This document shows positions 1 through 12,613 of a stretch of DNA of 43,574 nucleotides, piece after piece. Below the pieces are notes generated by a model. That model searched no databases, was not told the DNA's origin, and saw nothing but the letters and a program-made list of their open reading frames with translations. Source of the stretch: Saccoglossus kowalevskii (lineage: Eukaryota > Hemichordata > Enteropneusta > Harrimaniidae); assembly GCF_000003605.2 (NCBI RefSeq), contig NW_003146289.1, forward strand, positions 159,090 to 202,663, in the 5' to 3' direction. Positions within the stretch are counted from its first letter, which is position 1, and every line of letters starts with the position of its first letter. Position numbers and translations under genes: made by a program.

Positions 1-1040
1 AGGATACTGCGAGATAGTATCCGCATAAGTTGCCATTGAGTCTCACAGGTGGTAAAATTGAATTGGTTAACGGCCATTGTGGCGTATAACAACAATCGAA
101 ATAGTGATGGAAGGGTATTTCGGCAAACGTTATGAGTAAATTTGTCTTTTAGTGGCCACCCTGATACTCTTATTTCCATAAAAAGCATGGTAGAACGTAA
201 TTACAAATATCTCACAGGAACATGCAATCAGCAAACATGTGATAACATCGCCTCTCGTTTCAATGACGTTTGAAGATAGTATTGACAACTGTTAATAACA
301 AGATGAATATATTAATGGACGTAGTGTGTAGGTGGAGGAAGTACCTGAAATATGTATCGTCTGTATCAACGTCATAAGGATAATTCTAGCATCATAAGGC
401 ATATTTTGCATATATATCGTCTTTTAAGATTATGACGGTGAAAACATGTTTACTGCCAACCGCGATGATATACCGCATTGTTACATTGTATGTAGTGCAG
501 TACAATTGAACGCGGACTTCTGTTATTTACGTATGTTCCACGTATTTGCTGATATGTCGTATATTAGATTATTATAATATTCGCTTATCGTTGTCGTAAC
601 GCCACACGCTCATTGGTCGATTGGTGCCGCGTGCAACTCTGTTGTCAGACGATAACATGACGATGTTTGAGGTCATGTAAGAGCATACGAACAAGATTTT
701 AGACTTGTCAACATTCAATGTTTCTCCACATTTCTATGGATAGATTAAACAACAAAACCGAGTTATATGTTCAGAATATAACATCATCTACAAATGTAAC
801 TATGTGGGTACGTTCGCATGTCGTCTGCTATTAAACACTCATGCGTTATATACGTAAATATAAGCTACCAGTACACGTATATTCATTTTTTGCGACAGTG
901 TATTGTATTTTAGGTGGATTATAGGACCCCGTTTTATACATTATTGCGTGTTATAGCCTCAGTATGTAAACCCCTTTACTCATTTCAATAAAAAGCTCCC
1001 AAAGTTAACTAAATTTGTTTATTCGTTATGGTGGTTATTT
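1..1040. other. AT-rich non-coding stretch, no gene seen
   Basis: No open frame of note and no recognisable domain on either strand. An AATAAA hexamer lies near 989, but no coding block precedes it. Confidence 0.5.
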
Positions 1041-1166
1041 ACAATAATGAATCCCCAATAGCGTCATATTGGAATCGGAGAGTCTCGACGCGACAATGTG
1101 TTCGCGAATCATTGACATAAATTCTTTTGTCATCCAATATGACGCAGTAAGTGATTCAGTATTGTT
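1041..1166. repeat. Imperfect inverted repeat with ~33-bp arms
   Basis: The left arm (1041-1073) and right arm (1133-1166) are reverse complements over most of their length. Their inner 13 bp match exactly (gcgtcatattgga against tccaatatgacgc) around a loop of about 60 bp. No target-site duplication was found outside the arms, so it may be a worn MITE, a snapback structure or chance. The right arm contains gtaagt, which mimics a splice donor. Confidence 0.55.
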
Positions 1167-3429
1167 CAAATTACAAGGGCTGGGACGAGGAGGTTCGCTT
1201 TAATAATGAGCTATACTATGTCTCGTCCATTATTGCGTACATCCTTATTTGTGTTGTGATACAATAACTGGCAATGCGGAGTGCTATATTCCTTAAATAC
1301 GTGTCATTTAGAGCGTGGCTAACAGAAAATGTTTATTTGCAACAGGGAAGTCATAATGTTGTCAGGCTTTTCAAATATGCTGCTGAATCAACTGTCTTTG
1401 CGAGTCATGTGGGTAAACGGAACAATCTTCGGCTGTGGCATAACTTAATGACGTATATCGGTGAGCAGTTTCATTCGAGCAACGCTCACAGAATATTGTC
1501 AAACAAAAGGTTTTAAGTGATTCACATTCTCGGCCGAGTTAGGATATAGAAGAAGGTTTATACACAGTTATGTTTGTCTAAAGGCAGACTATGTTCAATT
1601 ATTGATATTTTAGGCATGTTAAATATAAACATGGGATACAAACATAAACATACACAAACGATATCCTAGGTCATTAGTGCAAAAATACAAAAAAAAAAAC
1701 ATGTCCAATAAAACAGCACGTTACGCCACAATCATTCAGAGAGGTAAGAAGACAAACTTGGAACAGTCAAACTAGTGAGAGAAAATGGGAACAAATCATT
1801 CCAAAGTTTTGAACAAGTCAATTTCATGAACCTCGTCTTCTTAATATGTGCGATATCATTTGATGACATCATCAATATTCAAAATGGTACTGACTTTTTA
1901 AACTACTATTTCGTTTTTAATGATAGTACGTGTTGGTGTCGGTAAAATTAATTATATTTATACTTCACAGACAATTTATTATGATTAAGAGATCATATTT
2001 TAAATCATGCCCAAAGCGAGTTGACTTTACAAAATATCGCTTATTCTGAATGAGTTATACTTTATAAACCAATAGTAAAAATACAAATTTTTAGAATGGT
2101 TTAGATATATGTGACATTTTTAACGACAAAATCATCCTATTCCACAATTTTCGTGAACTCGCAAGTAGATCGTTGCACTTAAATCTGATAAAAGGAGTAG
2201 AAGAAGCTCAACTTTATTCTCTCGAAATAATACACATATTACAGATCAGTTGTTGTTTATACGTTGTTTTTTAAATCAAGATTGACACAGTATTTCCACC
2301 ATTACCTACTTTGACTATATTTTACTTGATTAATGTGTTCTCCAACTATTTGTCACAGATATTCCTATTCAATTCATCTTGTGTACAACGTCACGTCTTC
2401 ACACATTCAATTGAAAAGCAACATTGACGCTTTGCCACGAGTTGACCTTTCCCTGGAAATAGTGGTTTTATCTTATATGGACACGTCCAGGCTTACCAGG
2501 TGCTGTCGGCACGTCTATATATGTATATTCAATGGTATGACGTCAACACGGGCAAAACCTATTGAGTGGAAAAAGACATTTATTTACTCAGGGGCAATAG
2601 TTTGCACTTTTGTTGCTACGTTCATGTAATGTCACGAACGAGGTGATGATCGTTTTATTCTGCCGCTAGATAAGGTTTTCACAAAGGAATTGATTTGAAC
2701 TAAGGCAATATTTCTGATTGATATTTCAATCGACCTCTGAAAGAACGACGCGCCATATATTTCAAAATATTTCTCCACAAGTTATTAAAATATTGATTAA
2801 TTTTAGTAGTACCACAGACGATTTGAATCAATGTTATATTAAAAAAGAAATACATGCTGCGTTGTGCCATAATGACATTATCTAAAGGGAATCATTATAT
2901 ATAAGTTTTTTTTTGTTTCCAGCATCAGCGTGAAAATAACAATTCCAGCTTTCTTTGCCGGTTTCCCCGTAGTAAATATTACATGCATGTGATGTGATAC
3001 AAATCAAATATATAAATATATTTTGTATAGTTTAATATTGCAATATTCCGAACTTGTTCTTTTGTCAAGTCAATAAACTAACTAACTGCATACAGATAGT
3101 CAACACGAACAATACCAACGCTAATAACTCAAAGTGAGCAAATAAATCAATAAAATTATTACAATTTTCAGTAGGATCGCCATCCATCCATTCGATACTG
3201 TCTAACGATTTAAAAACTTCCAAGCTTTAGACCGAACAACGAGCCAACATTTTACACTAATAATTAAATTGAAATACTATAACTAAGTACATATTTACAG
3301 AAAAACAACACAAATGAAATACGGTCCACTAAACTTCAGCAAATTATAGAATATGTAATGAGTCTGACAATTAGAACTGTAAAATATGTTCCATCAATTA
3401 TAAGAGGGGTCGGAAGAATACGGAAGCCG
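1167..3429. other. AT-rich stretch with only chance-level open frames
   Basis: Two + strand frames, 1274-1516 (80 codons) and 2333-2629 (98 codons), are slightly richer in G+C than their surroundings but resemble no family I know and are of a length expected by chance. A good acceptor-like tract ends at 2922 and is followed by 22-24 open codons and AATAAA near 3071. This is too short to call a terminal exon. Confidence 0.4.
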
Positions 3430-3495
3430 AGCAAGATTTGAACTCAGTCAGTTATAATACAGAAGTAAAACCTATTAATGTCATGATGAAGCTTA
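3430..3495 (-). repeat. Decayed tRNA-like SINE head
   Basis: Read on the minus strand, gagttcaaatcttgc matches a pol III B box (GGTTCAAATCC type). About 45 bases upstream lies a weak A-box-like segment near 3480-3495, which is the spacing seen in tRNA genes. No clover-leaf is preserved, so a SINE relic is more likely than a working tRNA. A phrase of the form gaagtaaaa-ctat-aa occurs near 3462 and again near 3554. Confidence 0.33.
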
Positions 3496-4752
3496 TAACG
3501 GATTCAAAGTTAGCGTTGTAAAGTTTATATCAGTTACTTGAACATGTTATAATGAAGTAAAATCTATCAACTCAGAGAAAAAATGCTCTTAATGGGTGCG
3601 TCAACTATATACAAATTTGGTTATTTGTTTTCAACATGGAACATATTAATTCATACTAAAACATTGTTGCAACCAGTATCAATATTCCAAATAAAACGAA
3701 TGAATGTGGAGTCATCTACCCCATAGTCACAATATTCATTCTATTGCCGCACGTAATATACTAAGATGTAAATTAGGCAAGGCGAAGTGGATAGCTGTGT
3801 ACCAACTATACAGTAACAACCAGAGAGGGTATTTGTATAGAGGACACATACGTGAGCTAAATACAATATTTCCATGCAAAAATATATGTGGCGATATAAG
3901 GTGGATCTCACAATGAGCAGTAATGCTAATAATGCTGACGTAACTTGACTACGCTCAGATCATCGGCGCCATCACCACCTGCCCTGATTCATTTCAAATT
4001 ACTGTTAATCTGAATGTACGAGAAGTGAACAAATTCTCGGCTCACAAAATGAAGTGTCGCTGCTACAGTAGATTGTCAATACACATATAGATAATTTACT
4101 CACGTAGCGATGACTAAGAGAACCTGTCAGTGACATCAATATATCATCATCAACATTTTAATACCAATTTTGTTAGGTCTTCTTATTAATAGCTACCCTT
4201 GTTAGTGTCTAATTGAAGGCAGAACTGGAGAAATGGTGATGAATGTTAATGTAGCGTGTTTCCGTAATCATTACATTACAAGAATGGTTGCAATGTAATT
4301 TTAAAGAAAGGGTCAGCAGCTTGACATGTGAAACGAATATAACAGTATTCAGATGACATCTAACAGACAACCTCAATCTGTAAAATATACAGATAGAACA
4401 CGTTATTAACATTATCTTAACGTTATCCCGTTAATGCAACCCAAAAAACCCAACAATTACATATGTAAATGAATAGCGAAATGTAATCTCTAACTAGTAA
4501 CGTATATCAAATACAGTGAAACAATTTGTCTGCTGACGAGTTAATCCTTGGGGAAAAAGAATTACAAGTATGTAGTAATAGTTCTAATTATACAATATTT
4601 GTTTCCGGATTTACCGTGTGAAAACCAAGCAATTATTTTCTACTGTTTCTGAGATTGGATTGGTTTCATCGTTTTATTTTCATGATGTTATCTCTTCATC
4701 AACGTAAGAGATTTGCTTAAATATTTCATTTCACTTTACCACATCAAAACAA
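3496..4752. other. Non-coding stretch, nothing recognised
   Basis: Only short random frames are present (3704-3916 on +, 4209-4412 on -). No repeat or RNA gene was seen. Confidence 0.4.
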
Positions 4753-4825
4753 TTTTTTTATATACTTATATATAATATATTATACATATATATTATATAT
4801 TATTAAATGTATGTTATATATTACA
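4753..4825. repeat. TA-rich low-complexity tract
   Basis: Nearly pure A/T with several overlapping short palindromes of TATATAATATATTATA type. This is a simple low-complexity tract. Confidence 0.8.
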
Positions 4826-7800
4826 AGCTTACTATATTAATGTTGAGTATTTCACTTCGCTTAGAGCATGTACAGTGTACACAACTTACATCGTTATTCA
4901 CTAGTAACATATGACAAAAAAAATAAAAAGAGGTACTGTGCTTGTTTATGTCATTACAAAACAGTTATCTAGCATGAATGATGACACGAGGTGCCGCACA
5001 TGTTTGAGGACATGGCAAGAAATATTATTACACTTATTGTAACAACAGTCTTCTTAACAAATAATATTGTATTTGAGGAATCTAATAGCAAACGGCCTAG
5101 TATTGACTGTAACAAAATACGCCATTTCCTTAGAGAATGTTATAATGCAACCGTACATTGCCACTAAGGTGAAAGCAAACACAGACCTAAAGCACTATTA
5201 CCATTTGTCTAACACTACTATACTCCTGGGGTTGTCTTTCATGACTACACTACGGGATGACAAACGTAATTTGCACAAGTACTTTGACATCTCTTCGTTC
5301 TATTCAAAAAGCATTTATTGATGGACATATTTGTCAACATGCAACATGTTTTAGTATTGTATTATTGTCATTAAACAAAACGCCTCAGCTACTACTATCT
5401 GCGTTTCTATAAATTACTGACAACATTGCGTGTCGCTGGGTCATTGTTCTGTTATGTTTGATAAGGTAAACAATTAATGAATAAACCCAATGTGGCTTAC
5501 TGTTCATTCTTCAGAACACATAAATCCTTTTAGTCAATACCTACTCAACATTAGTGAGTTTAAATCCGATCATTATATATCCATTTGTTCTGTCAATACC
5601 CCCTAGTACCTTCCGGAATAAAGGTAGTGCAGTATCTGGACGAATCACGTTAGTGTGTTTACCGTCTAGTTATGCGTCACGTGGGTTATTGATAACAAGA
5701 AATGTTCGAATGTGGAATTCACCAATTGTCACTCATCCTATGTTGCCATCTGTGAACATTAGTTATATATACACGGAATGAGTTTCCCCTGATGATGCTT
5801 ACGGATTGCTTATGTAAAGGGCGATAATACAAAAAAGTGAATGTTCGAGTCACAAATCTCTACAGACATCGAAGGTTAAAACAAAAATGTATACATACCG
5901 AACTCGGCATTTATCAAATCCTTAAACATCACACGTGAACTAGAATTTATACATTGTGTGGTCATACTTTTCCAATGCGTGTAGCCATACCATGCTACGG
6001 CTATTAATGAGCAGACACTGTGTATCCTCTTTTATTTCTTACATAACTTCATTCACCATTCACACGTATATCAACCAAATTCTCCTAAAAATAGCCGAGA
6101 GCTAGAATAGCTATATAAGGTATTCAAATCAAGGAAAGGCGGTGGAAATTTCGCACGTTGTTAAATATGTGTTATCAAGAGAAAAGATTATTTCACCAAA
6201 AAATACTTAATTACATAAACAAACAAATAAACACATTTTATAGCCAACAAGCAAAATTCAGCAAATTACATTCACTCATCTTAATCTAGGAGTAGTTGTG
6301 AAGGAGATGGCAAACATATCGCAATAGCGGTTAGTTGGATTGAGTGGATGTTTGGTTGTCTTTTTGTTGGTAAATTTTTATGTTTTTGTTTGTTTGCTGT
6401 TTGCTTTCTTGAATGCTTGCGGAGTTGTCAATCACGACGCAGCGTATTAAGTAATTCGATATCCTTTCACACTGTAGAATATTTGCATGAATAGATATAG
6501 TAGTCATCTATAAAATAGCATAACGAAATCATCTATTAGTGTTTTCGTTTTTCTCTCGACAACATGATTGTAGCAAAACAATTAAACAGAAATGACATTT
6601 GTTAAAAAGATATGATATGCCAATCAATCAATATATAATGAGAAAAAGGTCCTTTTTACTTAAGCTTCTACGCCGATGTTTTTGGAATTATTACGACTAA
6701 TTGGTTTTTTACGAATGTGTGCCAGAATATAACATGTAATTGGGGTCACGTTGAGACATTAATTTGCCCTAAGTAATATGCTGCTCTCTGAGTGATGGAG
6801 TCGATGCCGACGTCAGATATGTTACGCTATTATTATAAGTGCACTTTGGCTGACCAGCATATTTTAATGGACAGTTTTGAGATATAATTACACATGCTAT
6901 ATGTTTCAGCAAAACTGTCTATCCTTTCAGTAAAAATGTTAACGTTGTGGATATGACGTCATGCTTTCTGTTCAATATTTTCTGCTACAAGATTTAATGA
7001 ATGCGATGTGATATTATTTATAAGAGTGAGTTCAATAATTGATGATCGGATGTTATTTCCATACTAGCTCCAAGATTACATACATGTAGCTTAGGCTTGT
7101 TAAATTTTCTATTACGAATCACAATCCGTGGTTTTATATTACCCGTTTGTGAATCATATATTACCAAAATAACCCATGTGACACATAATTGAAGAATTTC
7201 TTTTGATCAATATAGCGACTTGGTATATTGATATTCATGCTGCGTTCTTGTTGTTGTCATTCGTATCAGTCACACATATTTATAACCAATCATTGGGAAT
7301 ACACTAGTCCTGCAACGCCGCACATATAATGGTACCGCAACGTGATTATATTGAGCTATTAGCGATGACCACAAAATCAGCCCCCTCTCAATGCCTTCTC
7401 ACAATGAATTAAGAACACGGAGATATTATATCGTGATAACTATAGTATAGCGGGCGTAAACATTGCTTTCAAATGGTGAATTTTCGTGGTATCGACCGGG
7501 CATGTCTTTACGACGTCGTGGAATGAAATTTGAAATAAAATATTCCGCACGTCAATGATTTTGTTGACAATTAAAAATATAATTTGATTCTCGTAAATTA
7601 AAATGGTTTTATTGGTTGAGGTTATATATGTTTTATTTAAATCATATGTAATTTATTTGGAAATAAATACTTATCTCTGTGATGCAGTAATGTGCGAACG
7701 ACAAACAAATGTCGACCTTGGTATGAACCTGCTACAGATGACGGGAAAATACAGGTTGTGTCATAAACGATTTGTATGTTTTGAAGAGACGGAGAATAAT

Positions 7801-8441
7801 TCAGTAACCATTAGATAAATTATCATTGAGCATTGCATTTAAGAGCGATAAAAAGACAAGTATTTATATTTGTGTGCGGAGAAGTTGAGATTGGAAGATT
7901 TGGAAAGGGGTTTCGCATACGAGGCTTTATATCACACAGGCTTATAACCGACATCGGGAACTATCATTTATATTTAAATTAATATAATTGTTAATAGAAA
8001 TTCAATAAATATTGTGTAAAACCGTCACTGTTTCAACATATTAGCCTATTTTGCGATAGTCAGCCATGATGTTAAAAAGTTAATATTCTTACACGGATTA
8101 ATCAGAGTGCCGGGATTTTTATTACAATGTATGGAGGTATAGAACATTATTACACTGCTATGATATGTGGATAAATATAAAGGGTCATATAAAAAAGATG
8201 TTCTAAAACCATTACGTTACTTCTCGTGACCTCGGATGTCACATTCATGCACATGCAGTTATAAATCGTGACGTCCATTGACTAAAATATGAAGCCTCAA
8301 CTTTTTAATATCACTGTCGTGATCGGCCATAACTTACTAGACGTCTTGTTAAAACCATACATTTTTGTTCGGATGTCATGAAACAAGCTTTCAAGATGCC
8401 GCACTGTAGCGAAGTAAACGCACAGTGAGCGTTCTTAGCAG
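4826..8441. other. AT-rich stretch, no gene supported
   Basis: No protein domain, RNA gene or long repeat was found. Frames at 5067-5321, 5554-5781 and 7603-7818 are of chance length. A CRE-like tgacgtca lies at 6954-6961. Oppositely oriented T-rich and A-rich runs (about 6215 and 6385) are simple sequence. Confidence 0.4.
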
Positions 8442-8757
8442 ATGTTTCAGACAGTATTTGATGCAAGCACTTCGTCATTGTACCACGGTATTGTTAGCAA
8501 CATTTCAAATGATAGTAGTTCACAACAACATCGTTGTATTCATTCAACTTCAGAGTTGATGAAAGGAATGTATGAGAGAGTGTTTTAGTAGCATTGGGAA
8601 GAATGGTTAATTTGTTTGAAAAAATATTCTCAGTGATACTCAAGCTAATGTTTTTTTGACAGAAGAGCGTGTGTACACACCCAAGCCGTGTGCGTACCCA
8701 ACATTTATACCAAATCTTGTTTCTTTATAAAATCTTGCGAACACAAACAGCCAACCT

Positions 8758-9187
8758 ATGCTGATTATCGCGTCTTATTGTCATAGTTTTGAAGCCAAGA
8801 ATTTTGCAGATATCGAAATGCTATTCCACTATCACATTACATTTCGCACGGGAAACACAATCGATGGGACCTGCAATATAACAAATACGTCATGCCCTGA
8901 TTCCTTCCTGTTAAGCCTACGTAAGTAGAAGGCAGTGTTTTTGTGGTAACGTGGGTTGACTGATCACATGTACTGCCCTTAAGAACATCTGACATATAAC
9001 AGGAAATAGTGCAACATATATCGAGTTACAAGATCGTCAGCGCCGAATAGTGGCTGGCGCAGCTGCAGTGATGGCCTTTCCAAGTAATAATTACAGTTTG
9101 TGGGACACATTTCGAAATGCGCATCTACATTGCAAAGATCCGTCTGCTAGTCATACTGAATTAGTCAAGACACAAGCCGGTTCATGA
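8758..9187 (+). CDS. Possible two-exon gene, 115-residue unknown protein
   Basis: Exon 1 would run from ATG 8758 to 8920 (54 codons plus one base), followed by a strong donor gtaagt. The intron is 8921-9002 (82 bp) and ends in ataacag. Exon 2 is 9003-9184, with TGA at 9185-9187. The base left over from exon 1 and the two opening bases of exon 2 complete a codon, so the reading frame continues across the junction. Both exons are visibly richer in G+C than the flanks, and AATAAA occurs at 9404-9409. The predicted protein has paired cysteines and Asn-Ile-Thr/Asn-Thr-Ser sequons in exon 1 and a basic then alanine-rich stretch (DRQRRIVAGAAAVMAF) in exon 2. I recognise no family. An alternative acceptor (attttgcag, ending 8811) would remove the start codon and imply an upstream exon; open frames at 8442-8588 and 8663-8786 could belong to one. 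Chance assembly remains possible. Confidence 0.33.
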
Positions 9188-10661
9188 CAATGACAAAACA
9201 CATCACAGACAAAAACGTTAATGACATGTTTTGATCAGGCAATATTACTTGTTTCATGTTATGTTCAATCGTAAACGCCATGATGTCATGCAGTATATAA
9301 CCTTATTACAGTCGTATGTCAGGTGCATTACACTCAATCACATGTGCAAGGAGCTCAGGCATGGAACAAATAAACATTATTTACTTAAATTCAATGAAGT
9401 GGAAATAAAATACAATACTATACCTAAATTCATTTAATTAAAATGCAACTTACGGTTAGAGTGAAGAGGTACATTGCTATAAAACATTTAAAATTATATT
9501 TGAGTGAACTGTATTTATAATATTATATAATTATATTACAATATATATGAATACTTACACGCATAATAAAATATGAACATGATCAAGAATATTATCACAA
9601 TTCTAGGAAATGTTATGATGCTATAACATGTTCAAAAATACGATAACGCAACAACAACAAACAAATTACAAACAAACAAGTAATGAGTTATATAATATGA
9701 ATTGGCAGCAGCTGCTTTACTAATCATACGCCTGGGCGATCGTCGATGTTATTACTTAAGACAACATGATATGATACATAAATAGTAATACAGAAATAAG
9801 TAACTAATTTATGCTATTTATGTTATTAAGTTGAAGGCACCGCAGATATATTAACTCATATCACTTATTACATTTATGATACTTTATCTATGAAAGCAGT
9901 AGCAGCATTTTGATGGAATTCATGGTATGCTCATTATTGCACACAATACTGTCCTTGCCCTTTTAATAAAATGACGCATTATTTATTAGAGCTTGAGAAG
10001 ATGGACAGGAAGGAAGAATAATAGAGATTGTCGATATGTTCAGAAAATAATTTGGTTTGTGTTATCAATGTCGGAATTATTATGAAAACAGAATATTTAT
10101 GTTTTATTATTCACAATTGATTATTTCAAACATTCACGTCTCACGTTCGATGCCCCCGAGGTACTACTGCACACTTTAGCATGACCCAATTTGGAATTTC
10201 GCGAACATCATTTGGTGGGATTTCTAAATTATTAAATCATAAGGGTAAAATTTCCACTAGGAAGAAGCCATACACTAACGAGACAAATATTAAGCAATTC
10301 GATATTGTAATTTATGTGGTTAATTTGACATCATAGTCATTCATACTATTTTGAGGGCCACAGCAGGCTTTGAGTCACGAACATTATAGTTTGTTGTAGC
10401 ATTGTTTTACAATGATTAATGGAATCAGAATTAATATAACATTTTTTTGTTTTATTAAAATGGCATTTTAAAAACCATAGTATACCATTTTCAACAATAA
10501 ATAAACTTATGTTTATGTAGCAACAACAATAAATACCAGCGATAAACGTTAAGACTGTAGTTCCACATATACAAATTTTGTGGAATTGTAAGCATGCTGA
10601 ATTACAATTTATTTAGATATGAATAATAACAATAATTAACCATAATTTCAAAATTATCAAA
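9188..10661. other. AT-rich stretch after the candidate gene
   Basis: It may begin with the 3' untranslated region of the 8758-9187 model, with AATAAA at 9404-9409. The remainder is AT-rich with no feature seen. The frame at 9231-9437 is of chance size. Confidence 0.35.
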
Positions 10662-10805
10662 ATGAATGAATCACTGTCGCCACCCGCGCATGCTTCAGGT
10701 GGCCATAGCGTGTCATTGTTCACAGAAAAGCGTCTACCCATGAGTCTTTGCGTTTTAGCTTGTGTTGTTATCGTCGCTTGGGACTCAATTCACGTGCGTG
10801 CGCAG
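10662..10805 (+). CDS. Possible first coding exon with a signal peptide
   Basis: An open frame begins at ATG 10662 and reaches a CAG|GTGACG donor-like junction after 48 whole codons (10805|10806). It would run to 10868 if unspliced. An in-frame ATG at 10740 starts a textbook secretory leader: MSLC, then the hydrophobic run VLACVVIVAW, a polar DSIH, then VRA-Q just before the donor. The patch has clearly higher G+C than the AT-rich sequence around it. A signal-peptide exon ending near the cleavage site is a common arrangement in secreted animal proteins, which is the reason for listing it. No downstream exon was identified and the family is unknown. The reverse strand holds a weak tRNA-like phrase, so a decayed SINE could also explain the composition. 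Confidence 0.25.
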
Positions 10806-10868
10806 GTGACGACCTTCCGCTTTAATTATAGCAGGCAAGTGAAGAGACAATTCAAATCTACGAAGTGA

Positions 10869-12509
10869 AAAAAAGAAAACAAAATGTATAGTATGTATCT
10901 CGCAAACGTTTTACAAATATGTGGTTATGCATATTCTGGAAGATGTGTGACGTTTGCGGTGACTTTCTTTACATACTATGCATTTGATTTTAGAAACATT
11001 CGAATCATCATAAACTAATCTTTCTTTATTGACCGGAGACGTTTGAACGCCGAGTGTCTGACGAGGCTGAATATACTACTATAAGTGTCAATTTTATTCT
11101 ACCCAATGTATTGTCGTCCGTATATTTAATTCGTGTTTAAATGATTTTATCTTGCAAGACAGTCAGTGGACATATCGAGTTGTTATAACATCGTGCACAA
11201 ACAACGCCATAAAGAACAAGAAACATATTGACAGACTTACTGACATATATCCTCAAGATATAAATTCAAGAAGGGATGTATGATGTATCGTAAATAACCT
11301 GCACGTACATACAGCTCTTTATGTGGTTGCCGCAATGTATTCTGTTACATCAATTATGATTCAGATCAGACAGGTGACAACGATACATTTTGAGATCATT
11401 ATCTAACTAGTGCATGAGTTGACGTCTTATATTTGATTTTTGTTGCCCAACTCCAACAAAACATAGCGATCTCAAATGCCGGCAATGGATCAGAAAATAC
11501 ATGATTTTATATTTAACATTCGGTACACATTTGTACAAACTACCTGTAATTCTATTACATCTCAGCACCTCTAACGGAATACGTAACATTTAATTTATTG
11601 TTCTGTAATTGCTAAACATTCATTATATTTTAATTATTAATTTATATATTTGTGATGTGCTTGTAAATGTGAATTATTTCAATGAAATTATATATAATTT
11701 AATATACAGCACCTAATATTAACGCTTTAGTGATTAGAATATTCCAGATTGTACCTTTCAACCTTCCAATAGTTGCATGTGGTTGTCACGGAAACATACA
11801 ATTGACCCAATAAATAAGAAATCACACATTTTCAGATATTTAAAAGATGTCAAAATGCAGACAAATTTATTTCAGTAATAATTTGTTAAAAATCATATTT
11901 GTGTTATAACGTCTTATTAAATTATGAATTATGATATAATTCAAATTGGTGACTCAACTCACGTGTATAGTTGTGTTAATGGTTGGAGTTTATTCTTGAG
12001 TCGAGTTACAGATTACGGAGCTTTCGGAGCGTCATAGCTTCTGCTGAAGCCTCTTTTTAAAAATTTTGTTCAATATTCATCAGCTGGTGTTTACTTGAAT
12101 GAAATGGCAAAATGTGTTACACCGTGTAAAAAGGTTAATCGATTCATGTCATGTAAAGGTCAGACTGTTTATACGCCGCGAACTGAGATTTTCTTTAATT
12201 GCTGACACGTTACTGTGTCCAATACGCCGATCGGGAAAACAACGTGGGCTTGCTTGTGATATCACATATGACTGATCGCATTTATTTTTCATTGTCGTTC
12301 ATCCTGTCCTGTTGTGGTCAAGGTTCACGCTGTGACACAGGTTGGCTAATATTCAATGTGAAGCTTCCATAATAAGCTATGTGTAAATATATTTTTATTA
12401 TGTTATTCAAATATAATAAATAAAATATTAGGTACAAAAGAAAATACGTAAACAAAAATCTCAGAAAAATACTAATGTCAATAATAGTCAAAAAAAATAG
12501 TCACGATAA
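10869..12509. other. No gene supported; one GC-balanced open frame
   Basis: A + strand frame of 57 codons (12199-12369, stop 12370-12372) has a cysteine-rich centre (SCCGQGSRCDTGW) and better base balance than its flanks. It lacks a convincing start or splice site and is not called. The rest is AT-rich and featureless. Confidence 0.35.
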
Positions 12510-12613
12510 TCAAATAGTATAAGCCATTCTGAACAAATGCGTTTTTAGCATAATTTTAAAGGTGACCACATCGTTACCTTTGTCAATGTCATATGGCAAC
12601 GTAATCGTGGACA
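12510..12613 (-). pseudogene. LINE reverse-transcriptase C-terminal tail, relic
   Basis: On the minus strand the frame reads LPYDIDKGNDVVTFKIMLKT then HLFRMAYTI and a stop (12510-12512). This matches the usual C-terminus of CR1/L2/Jockey-like non-LTR retrotransposons, in which a WNSLP-x-x-I motif is followed by a short spacer and F-K-x-x-L-K-T-x-L-F. The canonical WN is replaced by IT, and upstream frames are broken, so this is an inactive fragment. A T/A-rich stretch continuing below 12510 would be its 3' untranslated region. The clade is not determined. Confidence 0.55.

Noticed and set aside
2921-3076. Strong acceptor followed by a short open frame and AATAAA
   Set aside because: Only 22-24 codons, open in two frames at once, with no partner exon.
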